A DNA stretch of 64,000 bases, taken from assembly GCF_900452415.1 (NCBI RefSeq), contig NZ_UGNX01000001.1:930001-994000 (forward strand), read 5' to 3'. A program made the translations under genes and the position numbers. The notes beneath the pieces are model-generated. The model worked only from the letters and a program-made list of their open reading frames with translations, ran no database searches and was not told the DNA's origin. This DNA is from Legionella cincinnatiensis (GTDB taxonomy: Bacteria; Pseudomonadota; Gammaproteobacteria; Legionellales; Legionellaceae). Of this stretch, positions 1 to 7,974 are shown one piece after another. Positions within the stretch are counted from its first letter, which is position 1; each line of letters begins with the position of its first letter.

Positions 1-1170
1 AAGTGCGTATAAAGGAACAAAAGAAGCTTTAGGCACTGCGTTTGAATGGACTAAAACCAAGGGCTGGCCAGCCGTCCGCGATGCGACGGTAAGTGCGTAT
101 AAAGGAACAAAAGAAGCTTTAGGCACTGCGTTTGAGTGGACTAAAACCAAGGGCTGGCCAGCCGTCCGCGATGCAGCGGTAAGCGCGTATAAAGGAACAA
201 AAGAAGCTTTAGGCACTGCGTTTGAATGGACTAAAACCAAGGGCTGGCCAGCCGTCCGCGATGCGACGGTAAATGCGTATAAAGGAACAAAAGAAGCTTT
301 AGGCACTGCGTTTGAATGGACCAAAACCAAGGGCTGGCCAGCCGTCCGCGATGCGACGGTAAGTGCGTATAAAGGAACAAAAGAAGCTTTAGGCACTGCG
401 TTTGAATGGACTAAAACCAAGGGCTGGCCAGCCGTCCGCGATGCAGCGGTAAGCGCGTATAAAGGAACAAAAGAAGCTTTAGGCACTGCGTTTGAATGGA
501 CTAAAACCAAGGGCTGGCCAGCCGTCCGCGATGCGACGGTAAATGCGTATAAAGGAACAAAAGAAGCTTTAGGCACTGCGTTTGAATGGACTAAAACCAA
601 GGGCTGGCCAGCCGTCCGCGATGCGACGGTAAATGCGTATAAAGGAACAAAAGAAGCTTTAGGCACTGCGTTTGAATGGACTAAAACCAAGGGCTGGCCA
701 GCCGTCCGCGATGCAGCGGTAAGCGCGTATAAAGGAACAAAAGAAGCCTTAGGCACTGCGTTTGAATGGACTAAAACCAAGGGTTGGCCAGCCGTTCGTG
801 ATGCAGCGGTAAGTGCTTACAAGGGAACAAAAGAAACTTTAGGCACTGCGTTTGAGTGGACTAAAACCAAGGGTTGGCCCGCCGTTCGTGATGCAGCGGT
901 AAGTGCTTACAAGGGAACAAAAGAAGCTTTAGGCACTGCGTTTGAGTGGACTAAAACCAAGGGTTGGCCCGCGGTTCGCGATGCGGCGGTAAGCGCGTAT
1001 AAAAGAACAAAAGAAGCTTTGGGCACTGCGTTTGAGTGGACTAAAACCAAGGGTTGGCCCGCGGTTCGCGATGCGGCGGTAAGCGCGTATAAAAGAACAA
1101 AAGAAGCTTTGGGCAATGCTGTTGAACGGACAAAAACTAAAGGTTGGCCTGGAATCAAAGAAGCTGCTGA
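1..1170 (+). repeat. Tandem 90-bp coding repeat, 13 units
   Basis: Units begin at 1, 91, 181 and so on every 90 bp to 1081. Units 1-9 are almost identical; units 10-13 diverge toward the unique 3' end. Variants at the unit junction (gcgacggt or gcagcggt, followed by aagt, aagc or aaat) recur in blocks of three, so units 2-4 resemble units 5-7 and the start of units 8-9. This suggests 270-bp blocks were duplicated. Confidence 0.95.
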
Positions 1171-1453
1171 AAATGCTTTCAAAAATGCACGTGAATTTTG
1201 CAGCAGCAAGATTTCTGCAATGAGCAAGAAGTTTGATGAATTACATGATAAAGCAATCGAAAAAATAGATAAGTATTTAGATGATTATTTAACTGAAGAT
1301 AAGGGACTCTTATTATCTTCTCCAGCGAATAGTTCTCCGAAAACATCTCTTTCTTCTTCTTTTAATGAACCGATGTCGACGAAACAATCCGAAGATAATG
1401 AGATGCAGGAGCTGGGGAAGGATAAGGAAGATTCAAAACGTCATCAGTTATAG
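2..1453 (+). CDS. 30-residue-repeat protein, 5' end outside window
   Basis: The frame is open from the window edge to the TAG at 1451-1453, giving 483 visible residues; the true start lies upstream. Thirteen tandem 30-residue repeats (consensus SAYKGTKEALGTAFEWTKTK then GWPAVRDAAV) fill residues 1-390. A unique tail of about 95 residues follows: a charged helical part, then a Ser/Glu/Lys-rich end with SSPANSSPKTSLSSSF. The repeat looks like an amphipathic helical hairpin with conserved Trp and GWP. The 90-bp period keeps the frame, and substitutions between units are few, so the array is probably translated and recently expanded. I do not recognise a family. Long repeats plus a polar C-terminus fit a secreted or effector protein in Legionella, but that is inference. 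The only in-frame start codon in view is a TTG at 1019, inside the array, and I do not take it as the start. Confidence 0.75.
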   Translation, partial: SAYKGTKEALGTAFEWTKTKGWPAVRDATVSAYKGTKEALGTAFEWTKTKGWPAVRDAAVSAYKGTKEALGTAFEWTKTKGWPAVRDATVNAYKGTKEALGTAFEWTKTKGWPAVRDATVSAYKGTKEALGTAFEWTKTKGWPAVRDAAVSAYKGTKEALGTAFEWTKTKGWPAVRDATVNAYKGTKEALGTAFEWTKTKGWPAVRDATVNAYKGTKEALGTAFEWTKTKGWPAVRDAAVSAYKGTKEALGTAFEWTKTKGWPAVRDAAVSAYKGTKETLGTAFEWTKTKGWPAVRDAAVSAYKGTKEALGTAFEWTKTKGWPAVRDAAVSAYKRTKEALGTAFEWTKTKGWPAVRDAAVSAYKRTKEALGNAVERTKTKGWPGIKEAAENAFKNAREFCSSKISAMSKKFDELHDKAIEKIDKYLDDYLTEDKGLLLSSPANSSPKTSLSSSFNEPMSTKQSEDNEMQELGKDKEDSKRHQL

Positions 1454-1602
1454 CGCAAGCGTAATACGAAATTTTTTTCTCTATTGCTCAAATAGAGATG
1501 AGTTTTAAATAGTATCTGAGTCAAAGTGTTTTAAAAATACATTAAAAGGGTAGGTTTATTCTGCTAAACTGCGAGCTAAATTTCTTTTTTTAAAGTAAAA
1601 AT

Positions 1603-1920
1603 ATGGTTATTTATGAAGTCAATTTATCAATTGACCGAGATGTCTTTGCAAAATTTCAAATATGGTTAAAGGAGCATGTAAAAGAAATGCTTCAATTGCC
1701 TGGATTCATACAAGCAAGAATTTTAAAGCCAGAAGATAAGGAAATAATTGGGAAAAATAAATTAACAGTCCAATATCAACTGGAAAATAGAGAATCCTTA
1801 ACTATATATTTTGCTGAATTTGCAGCTAAAATGCGTGAAGAGGGGATTAGATTATTTAAAGATAAATTTTCTGCAGAAAGAAAGATTTTTGAAGTTCAGG
1901 AAAATATTGTGAAACAATAA
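1603..1920 (+). CDS. DUF4286 family protein
   Basis: This 105-residue protein begins MVIYEVNLSIDRDV and has the compact alpha/beta pattern of the DUF4286 family (a small ferredoxin-like dimeric fold), with LPGFIQARIL and a C-terminal helix. The family has no assigned reaction. The length is normal. It stands alone between the repeat-protein gene and a palindromic element, and no strong ribosome binding site is visible before the ATG. The family assignment is by recognition of the sequence pattern. Confidence 0.7.
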   Translation: MVIYEVNLSIDRDVFAKFQIWLKEHVKEMLQLPGFIQARILKPEDKEIIGKNKLTVQYQLENRESLTIYFAEFAAKMREEGIRLFKDKFSAERKIFEVQENIVKQ

Positions 1921-1921
1921 C

Positions 1922-2123
1922 TTAACGTGAATTTCGGATCAAGGATCTATTGAGATCCAGCCTCCATCTTGAACCGTTCGGGCTGAGGAGGCATGCATGC
2001 CGTCTCGAAGCTTTAGTCCAGAACTTGAAAATTTGTACTAAGGCTTCGAGACAGTGCTATGCGCTTCCTCAGCCCGAACGGATCAAAGTAAAACCACGTT
2101 CTCTTATCCGAAACTCACGTTAA
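1922..2123. repeat. MITE-like palindromic element with cloverleaf core
   Basis: The ends are inverted repeats, TTAACGTGAATTTCGGAT at 1922-1939 and its complement with one mismatch at 2106-2123. The core has a 15-bp perfect outer stem (1974-1988 with 2067-2081). Inside it lie three arms: GGCATGCATGCC at 1990-2001, a 16-bp stem at 2002-2017/2037-2052, and a short AGTGC/GCGCT hairpin at 2053-2065. The core is related to those at 48020-48107 and 61.1-63.3 kb. No transposase is encoded. The remainder to 2338 is AT-rich and shows nothing I can assign. Confidence 0.85.
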
Positions 2124-2338
2124 TTTAATGTAAAAGAAGTGTCTGTATTGAAAATAAAAGCATAAGAAATTAGGTCATTAAAAACAAATAGCATACAAAA
2201 ACAATCTATTACTTAGGGTGATCGTTTAAGTGATTTTTTAATTGATCGCAGATGAGCTCAGTTGAACAGTTGTTCATATAAGAATCTATCGATAAATGAT
2301 ACAATTTTAAATATTTTTGATTATTGGGTATTCTTTGA

Positions 2339-2875
2339 ATGATTGGTTTTTCTTCAGAAGAGTTTCGTTTTTGCTTTAAACTCATGGATAAATCTCAACA
2401 TGAATTTGTTCTGGGATGGATTCATCAACCTCATATTAATGAATGGCTTCATGGTGAGGGTTTAAGCAATACCATCAAAGATATAGAACAATTCTTAAAT
2501 AATGGGGAACCATGGGCTACCCATTGGATAGCCTACGATAATGAAATTCCATTTGCTTATTTGATGACTTCTGAAGTTGAAAAATCAAAAGAATATCCAG
2601 AGGGAGCAGTTACTTTAGATTTATTTATTTGCAGGTTGGATTACATAGGGAAAGGATTATCGATACAAATGATTCATGAATTCATCTTAAGTCAATTTAT
2701 TGATAAAAAAATTGTGCTAATTGATCCAGAAATTTCTAATGAACGTGCTGTTCATGTGTATCAAAAAGCTGGTTTTGAAATTATTGGCGAATTTATAGCC
2801 TCATGGCATCCCGTCCCACACTATAAAATGCAGTTATGTATTGATAAACTAAAAAAACAAAAATCATTAGACTAG
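2339..2875 (+). CDS. GNAT N-acetyltransferase, AAC(6')-like
   Basis: This 178-residue protein has the GNAT layout: an N-terminal substrate half (WIHQPHINEWLHGEG, WATHWIAYDNEIPFAYLMT), a central acetyl-CoA-binding strand-helix (LDYIGKGLSIQMIHEF, residues about 99-115), and a C-terminal DPEISNERAVHVYQKAGFE block. That last block is typical of AAC(6')-type aminoglycoside acetyltransferases and their relatives, which transfer an acetyl group from acetyl-CoA to an amine. Whether it acts on aminoglycosides cannot be told from sequence. It is a single-gene unit flanked by palindromic repeats, which suggests accessory status. Confidence 0.8.
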   Translation: MIGFSSEEFRFCFKLMDKSQHEFVLGWIHQPHINEWLHGEGLSNTIKDIEQFLNNGEPWATHWIAYDNEIPFAYLMTSEVEKSKEYPEGAVTLDLFICRLDYIGKGLSIQMIHEFILSQFIDKKIVLIDPEISNERAVHVYQKAGFEIIGEFIASWHPVPHYKMQLCIDKLKKQKSLD

Positions 2876-3416
2876 ATAAATTTTTGTATATTACTGGTAT
2901 TGATTAGGTTTAACCATTGCATCTATCGATTATCGATATGCTACAGGACGTTATGGATTATTCGCTAATAAGGTAAAAATATTAAGTAACGTGAGTTCGA
3001 CACAAAAGACATTTCTATGCCTTTTGTGTCGTTAACACGTTAAGTAGTTCTTCTGAACTAAACCACTACCCAAGGAAATTTTTAAAAAGTCAGGTGGGGA
3101 TTCAATTAATGGGAATCCAATCAATACAATTGAAAATATATGTGAGCACATAAAAAAAATTGTTATACAATTAGTAGTATCCTTAGATTACGAGGGCTGT
3201 TTTTAGAATTAATATTTGTAGCAGTCATTAAAATTTTTTATTTCTGTTAAAAAAGGAACTGGTTCCCACTACCTATATGTTGCGTTTTACGCGCAGTGTC
3301 CCGCTTTGCAAGAACCTAATATTGCAGACCGTTTGGAGCTCGACTATAAATCGCAGAGCGTAGGGAAACAAAATGGATTGCCAGCAAACTCTAAGATACA
3401 ACTAAGGAATAGTGTA
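2876..3416. other. Intergenic region with hairpin element and possible gene debris
   Basis: No convincing gene lies here. A short open stretch at about 2920-3033 (reading IDYRYATGRYGLFANKV) could be the remnant of a lost gene, but I cannot name it. A perfect hairpin element sits at 2987-3042 (separate entry). The frame of the next gene stays open back to about 3306, but a good Shine-Dalgarno only precedes 3417. Confidence 0.4.
2987..3042. repeat. Small palindromic element with TAACGTG ends
   Basis: TAACGTG at 2987-2993 is inverted as CACGTTA at 3036-3042. Inside, CGACACAAAAG at 2998-3008 pairs perfectly with CTTTTGTGTCG at 3021-3031 around a 12-nt loop. The end sequence matches the first bases of the terminal repeats of the 1922-2123 element, so the two may share a mobilising factor. 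Confidence 0.65.
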
Positions 3417-3875
3417 ATGAGAATTAATGATATATATACCTTCTTTTTGTGGTGGTTTCTCTTTAGCATTTTCTGGATTTTATTGATTTCCCATGTCACT
3501 GTTGCCGAATGTCTTATTGGAGGCATTTTAGCATTTATCATTGCTTTTATACCTCTGACAATGACCAAACTAGGCTACTTTTCATTAAGGATTCGTGGCC
3601 ATTGGTTTGATACTTTCTTAAAAATTCCTTATAAAATTATTTTTGAAACTTATTTAGTATTTGTAAGAGTTATTACATTTTTTATTAAAGGAAAACAGAT
3701 AAGAGGCGGTTTCCATACTTTATACTTTAAAGATTTGCATCCCAAAATATCTAATCGAAAACTAGATTTAACCTTGCTAATTTATACATTTTCTATTGCT
3801 CCTAATCATTATATTGTATTCATTGATAAGAAAAATAAAAAAATATTGATCCATTCTTTAGTAACTAATAGATAA
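3417..3875 (+). CDS. mrpE: Cation/proton antiporter subunit E (MrpE/MnhE)
   Basis: This is the first gene of a seven-gene antiporter operon. Starting at 3417 it has 152 residues, normal for MnhE. AAGGAA at 3404-3409 sits 7 nt before this ATG, so I prefer it over an upstream in-frame start at 3306. Two hydrophobic segments (residues about 6-26 and 29-48) are followed by a conserved cytosolic part with IPYKIIFETYLV and a C-terminal TFSIAPNHYIVFID segment typical of MrpE. MrpE is a small membrane subunit of Mrp Na+(K+)/H+ antiporters and of the related Mbh hydrogenase module. Confidence 0.85.
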   Translation: MRINDIYTFFLWWFLFSIFWILLISHVTVAECLIGGILAFIIAFIPLTMTKLGYFSLRIRGHWFDTFLKIPYKIIFETYLVFVRVITFFIKGKQIRGGFHTLYFKDLHPKISNRKLDLTLLIYTFSIAPNHYIVFIDKKNKKILIHSLVTNR

Positions 3876-3917
3876 AGAATATTTTAGTTTTTGTAGTTAT
3901 TAATAAGGCAGGTTTAA

Positions 3918-4160
3918 GTGAATATTTGGTTTATCGCAATTCTATTTATGCTTCTAAGCTTATTAATTACAACAGTTGGAATTTTGCGAGGTACGGTTTT
4001 AAATCGATTAATTTTTTTACAAGTAAGCAGCAATATAACTACTATAACTGCTTTATTATTATGCGAGTTTTATGGCCGAGCTGCTTATTTTGATGTGCCG
4101 TTAACAATGGCTATATTAAGCTTTATTAGTATATTAATTTTTATTCGGTATTTGGAGTGA
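3918..4160 (+). CDS. mrpF: Antiporter subunit F (MrpF/MnhF)
   Basis: This 80-residue protein starts with GTG and has AAGGCAGG upstream. It has three transmembrane helices and the MnhF pattern: LRGTVLNRLIFLQ after the first helix and a short C-terminal helix. The family protein is an accessory membrane subunit of multisubunit cation/proton antiporters. It lies 42 nt after mrpE and 7 nt before mrpG. Confidence 0.85.
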   Translation: MNIWFIAILFMLLSLLITTVGILRGTVLNRLIFLQVSSNITTITALLLCEFYGRAAYFDVPLTMAILSFISILIFIRYLE

Positions 4161-4167
4161 TCAGCGA

Positions 4168-4443
4168 ATGAATTATGTAATAGGAATCCCTCTTTTTTTA
4201 GGAGTTGTATTAATACTTCTTTCTAGTATTGCTCTTGTAATTTTACCAACAGCCTATGCTCGGTTGCATTTCCTGGCGCCTACTACCTTAGGGATATTTT
4301 TAATTGTAATTTCAATTTTGATCAAAGAAGGACTGAATCAACAAGGGATTAAGTCTTTATTAGTTTTTATAATTTTAATGTTAATAGGACCCGTATTGAC
4401 TCATGCCACGGCAAGGGCAGGTAAAATGGAAAAAAATCAATGA
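4168..4443 (+). CDS. mrpG: Antiporter subunit G (MrpG/MnhG)
   Basis: This 91-residue protein has three helices and the signature PTAYARLHFLAPTTLG, matching the conserved MnhG loop (D/T-YARLHAATKA-like) between helices 1 and 2. It is the third small membrane subunit of the antiporter. Its stop overlaps the next start in an ATGA, a sign of translational coupling. Confidence 0.87.
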   Translation: MNYVIGIPLFLGVVLILLSSIALVILPTAYARLHFLAPTTLGIFLIVISILIKEGLNQQGIKSLLVFIILMLIGPVLTHATARAGKMEKNQ

Positions 4444-4700
4444 TATTTATAAATCTAATTATCTATCTGTTGCTTATTATTACTGGAACTGGGGTAATAT
4501 TAACTAGAAACCCATTAAAGCAAACAATTGTATTAAGTTTATTTGGGCTTATTGCTTCTCTATTATTCTTGATCCTGCAAGCACCAGAAGTTGCTCTTTC
4601 AGAAATTGTTGTAGGCATGGTGATCATTCCCCTGATGGTTCTACTCTCTCTTATAAAAATAAAAAGTTATAAAGAAATCAATAAAGATGAAGGGGAATAA
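4440..4700 (+). CDS. DUF4040 / MbhD-like antiporter subunit
   Basis: This 86-residue protein has three helices and LLFLILQAPEVALSEIVVG, the signature of the DUF4040 domain that forms part of the C-terminal region of MrpA. In the archaeal Mbh module it is the separate subunit MbhD; here too it is a stand-alone gene. The glutamate in APEVALSE is conserved and is thought to belong to the ion path. It overlaps mrpG by 4 nt and abuts the next gene with no gap. Confidence 0.82.
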   Translation: MIFINLIIYLLLIITGTGVILTRNPLKQTIVLSLFGLIASLLFLILQAPEVALSEIVVGMVIIPLMVLLSLIKIKSYKEINKDEGE

Positions 4701-5462
4701 ATGAATAGCACTAGGAAATATTTTTTTTTATTTTCTGCTCTTGGTTTTTTCATCTTTTTAATTCCAGGAATTTTAACGCTCCTTCCTTTCGGCCAGAATC
4801 AAAGCGAATATGCAAGAATTGTTCTTACACAGGAGTCAGCTAAAATAAAAGCAACTAATATCGTAACTGCAGTTGCTTTTGACTATCGCGGTTTTGATAG
4901 TTTTATTGAAGCAATAATCCTTTTTACGTCAGTTGTTGGTATTATTCTTGTTTTGCGAGTAGGGAAAAAAGAAAGAAAAGAAATTTCAAAGCATATAAAC
5001 TCTAAGAAACAGCCTCCAAAAATTAGCCCTGCAATTGAGTTTTTTGGTTTGGTTTTTATTGGTTATATTGCTTTTTTTGGTTTTTATATGGTTTTGCATG
5101 CTCCATTATCACCCGGAGGGGGATTTCAAGGTGGAGTAATCATCAGTTCTGCTTTACTATTAATTTATCTTGCAGGATCCTATTTTGAATTTATCCAGAG
5201 GCTTTCATTATATGTTATAAGTCTTGTTGAATCTTTGGGATTGATTAGTTTAATTTTATTGGGAAGCATTCCATTTTTGGAGGGAAACAATTTTTTTTAT
5301 AATTTTCTTCCTAAAGGAACGCTCGGAAATATATTATCTTCAGGAACGATTTTACCTTTTAATTTATTTGTTGGTATCACTGTTATGGCCAGCATCATTC
5401 AAATTTTAAATGAATTTTTAGAACAAGTAGTCATCATTCGCAAAAAGAGTAAGGAAAGATAA
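4701..5462 (+). CDS. mrpB: Fused MbhE-like plus MrpB antiporter subunit
   Basis: This 253-residue protein has two parts. Residues 1-95 look like MbhE, the last two helices of a canonical MrpA, with FDYRGFDSFIEAIILFTSVV. Residues about 108-253 form an MnhB domain with the diagnostic HAPLSPGGGFQGG near residues 131-143 and four helices. Separate genes encode these parts in archaeal Mbh operons; elsewhere the first belongs to MrpA. It sits directly between the DUF4040 gene and mrpC and is expected to act in the same membrane complex. Confidence 0.82.
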   Translation: MNSTRKYFFLFSALGFFIFLIPGILTLLPFGQNQSEYARIVLTQESAKIKATNIVTAVAFDYRGFDSFIEAIILFTSVVGIILVLRVGKKERKEISKHINSKKQPPKISPAIEFFGLVFIGYIAFFGFYMVLHAPLSPGGGFQGGVIISSALLLIYLAGSYFEFIQRLSLYVISLVESLGLISLILLGSIPFLEGNNFFYNFLPKGTLGNILSSGTILPFNLFVGITVMASIIQILNEFLEQVVIIRKKSKER

Positions 5463-5464
5463 TA

Positions 5465-5809
5465 ATGGATTATTTGTCTTATTTTGTAGCATTTTGGTTG
5501 TTTATTTTCTCTCTCTATGGGATCGTTAGCAGTCGCAATTTAATTCATATGATTAATTGCATTATTGTCTTACAGTCCTCTACTTATATTTTTCTTTTAT
5601 TCATTGGATACCGTCAAGGAGGCTCTGCGCCTGTTCTTGCGGATAATATACCTCCTGAAAAGATGGTTGATCCGGTAGTGCAAGCCATTGCTCTGACCGA
5701 TATTGTAGTGAGTGCAGTCGTTGCTGCATTATTATTGGCTATTGCAATACAGGCATATAAGCAGTTTAAAACGCTCGATCCCTATAAATTAATTTCTATA
5801 AAAGGTTGA
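5465..5809 (+). CDS. mrpC: Antiporter subunit C (MrpC/MnhC, NuoK-like)
   Basis: This 114-residue protein has three helices, the usual MrpC length. It shares the NuoK-type pattern: SRNLIHMINCIIVLQSSTYI in the second helix and a conserved loop DPVVQAIALTDIVVSAVVAA before the third. It starts 2 nt after mrpB and ends 1 nt before mrpD, so the three genes are tightly coupled. Confidence 0.9.
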   Translation: MDYLSYFVAFWLFIFSLYGIVSSRNLIHMINCIIVLQSSTYIFLLFIGYRQGGSAPVLADNIPPEKMVDPVVQAIALTDIVVSAVVAALLLAIAIQAYKQFKTLDPYKLISIKG

Positions 5810-5810
5810 T

Positions 5811-7613
5811 ATGTATAATTTGGCTGTTTTGCCCATTCTACTTCCTTTTCTTACGGCTATGATTTTATTAGTGGTTCGGGATGTCTTAAGTAGAAAGTTC
5901 TTGGATTCTATTGCATTAGCTACAACACTTGCAGTTACTTTGATTTGTATCCTATTAATGAGGCGTGTTCCTGAGGTGTATTGGTTTGGTAATCAAATTC
6001 CCGTAGGGAAGATGGCAGTAGGTATTGCATTCGTTATCGATTTTATAGCAGCTTCTTTAGCAACTTTTACTTCATTTCTGACGTTTACAGTTTTTATTTA
6101 TTCTTGGAGTTACTTTAAAGCGGTTAGCGGTTTATATCATTCTCTTATGCTCCTTTTTTTAGGAGCTATGATTGGGTTTTGTTTTACCGGTGATCTGTTT
6201 AACCTCTTTGTTTTTTTTGAGCTTATGAGTGTGGCTGCATTTGCTTTAACAGCATATAAGAATGAATCACAAAGTGCTTTGCAGGGCGCTCTCAATTTTG
6301 TGATTACGAATATGCTGGGTGGCATGTTAATATTATTAGGCGTAACATTTATTTATAGTAAAACAGGGGCATTAAATTTTGCTCAAATAGGGGCTCTGCT
6401 CCAAAATCAAACTTTAGACAATATCATCATTACTTCTTTTGTGTTGATGACAATAGGATTTTTAATTAAAGCAGCTATCGCTCCTTTTCATTTCTGGCTT
6501 GCCGATGCACATACAGTTGCACCAACGCCTGTATCTGTCCTTTTGTCAGGTATTATGGCTCCACTTGGATTATATGGTTTTTTACGTGTTTATTGGACGA
6601 TGTATGCGGCGCCGTTACATTCTTTAGATACGGTGGTTACTGTACTATTTTTTAGTATAGGCACTATTACCATTTTAATCGCAAGCATCATGTGTTTTAT
6701 TGAACGCTCATTAAAACGAATGCTTGCTTTTTCGACTATAAGTAACTCGGGCATTATTTTAATTGGTATATCTACCTTAAAACCACTAGGTATACAGGCT
6801 TCTATGATTTATATTCTTGCACATGGTTTTTTAAAGGGTTCCCTTTTTATGTGCAGCGGGGTGTTATTGCATCATTTTAGAAGCGTTGATGAACTTGATT
6901 TACAGGGAAAAGGAAAAAAAATACCTTTCATTGGTCTTTTGTTTTTTATAGGAATTATTGGTTTGGCAGGTTTGCCTGCATTTGGGGTTTTTACAGCCAA
7001 AAATATGATTGAAGCTTCTATGGATTTGAAAGTTGTTGGGGTTGCCTTTTTTCTTATTCTATTTGAATCAATTGTTACCACCGGAGCGTTTGCACGTGTG
7101 TTTGGAAGAGTTTTTCTTGGTTGGGGAATGCAGCAAAAAAATAATTTGGTCACCGAAAATAGCGAAGAGCAAGAAACTCAAGCCACCAAAAAAACTACTC
7201 CTATAGTGATGGGTATTCCAATAGTATTATTACTATTAGCACCTGTGGTTCTAAATTATCTCTATTTTTTTAATAACACTTTAAGTACTGCTGCAAATGA
7301 ATTTCAAAATCGAATTTGGTATTATGCTGTTGTATATAATGAAACATTACCTGTTACACAGCCAGTAAATTATTCAGGAAATTTAAAAAATTATATTTTC
7401 GAATTCACGGGGATTTTAATTGCTTTATTTATTGGATTCTTAAATATCTTTAAACATTTTATCCCTTTTAAAATACGTAAAATAACTGATACGATTAATA
7501 TGCCCTTTATAACAATATTGAAATCATTGCAAAGTGGTTTAATTGGAGATTATCTATCTTGGATTATTTTTGGGACAACTATTATAGGTCTTGCTTTTTT
7601 ACGTTCAGTATAA
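5811..7613 (+). CDS. mrpD: Antiporter subunit D (MrpD/MnhD, NuoL/M/N-like)
   Basis: This 600-residue polytopic protein is the proton-pumping type subunit. The glutamate in FFELMSVAAF falls at residue 137, the position of the essential Glu of Bacillus MrpD, and the lysine of IKAAIAPFHFWLADAH is at residue 220, next to the equivalent Lys219. A second lysine-bearing helix (LKRMLAFSTISNSG) and a long hydrophobic C-terminus complete the Proton_antipo_M fold. It is the only NuoL/M/N-like protein in the operon. A canonical MrpA N-terminal subunit is not in this window. Confidence 0.9.
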   Translation: MYNLAVLPILLPFLTAMILLVVRDVLSRKFLDSIALATTLAVTLICILLMRRVPEVYWFGNQIPVGKMAVGIAFVIDFIAASLATFTSFLTFTVFIYSWSYFKAVSGLYHSLMLLFLGAMIGFCFTGDLFNLFVFFELMSVAAFALTAYKNESQSALQGALNFVITNMLGGMLILLGVTFIYSKTGALNFAQIGALLQNQTLDNIIITSFVLMTIGFLIKAAIAPFHFWLADAHTVAPTPVSVLLSGIMAPLGLYGFLRVYWTMYAAPLHSLDTVVTVLFFSIGTITILIASIMCFIERSLKRMLAFSTISNSGIILIGISTLKPLGIQASMIYILAHGFLKGSLFMCSGVLLHHFRSVDELDLQGKGKKIPFIGLLFFIGIIGLAGLPAFGVFTAKNMIEASMDLKVVGVAFFLILFESIVTTGAFARVFGRVFLGWGMQQKNNLVTENSEEQETQATKKTTPIVMGIPIVLLLLAPVVLNYLYFFNNTLSTAANEFQNRIWYYAVVYNETLPVTQPVNYSGNLKNYIFEFTGILIALFIGFLNIFKHFIPFKIRKITDTINMPFITILKSLQSGLIGDYLSWIIFGTTIIGLAFLRSV

Positions 7614-7974
7614 CTATTACATGATCTTAATAGGGCTTAATTAAGAGGAGTAGGCGCTACCCAAATCCTTTTGAGCCTAGAATGATCTGATTTATTGGAA
7701 GCTGGTACTTAAGGCATTTTACGATAAGTAAAATGGATTTTATTCTTACCTATAAGAGATGGACATTTCAATGTAGCAGTATTGAATTTCAATTTATCCT
7801 GTCTATACTCAAAATACACTAATAATGCTTTTGGAATGAAAGGCATCAGGTGTATGCACTAAAGCACCCCAGGAAAACCTCCATGGAAATTTATACTAAA
7901 CATTCTACGCTAAAATTATAATTTAGTTTTATGAAGTCAGATGTCCCTACTGGAATCAATAAGGGAGAAGCTGA
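7614..7974. other. Intergenic region before phaC
   Basis: This 361-bp AT-rich gap contains no open frame I can support. It probably holds the phaC promoter: an AT-rich stretch around 7905-7930 could serve as a -10 region, and AGGGAG lies just before the ATG at 7975. No clear terminator follows mrpD. Confidence 0.4.

Noticed and set aside
907-1227. Minus-strand open frame of 106 codons in the 90-bp repeats
   Set aside because: It is a mirror of the plus-strand repeat; the plus frame runs on into a unique, protein-like C-terminus and is the coding one.
1479-1497. Terminator after the repeat-protein gene (CTCTATT/AATAGAG)
   Set aside because: Stem is weak and no T-run follows on the plus strand; not enough to call.
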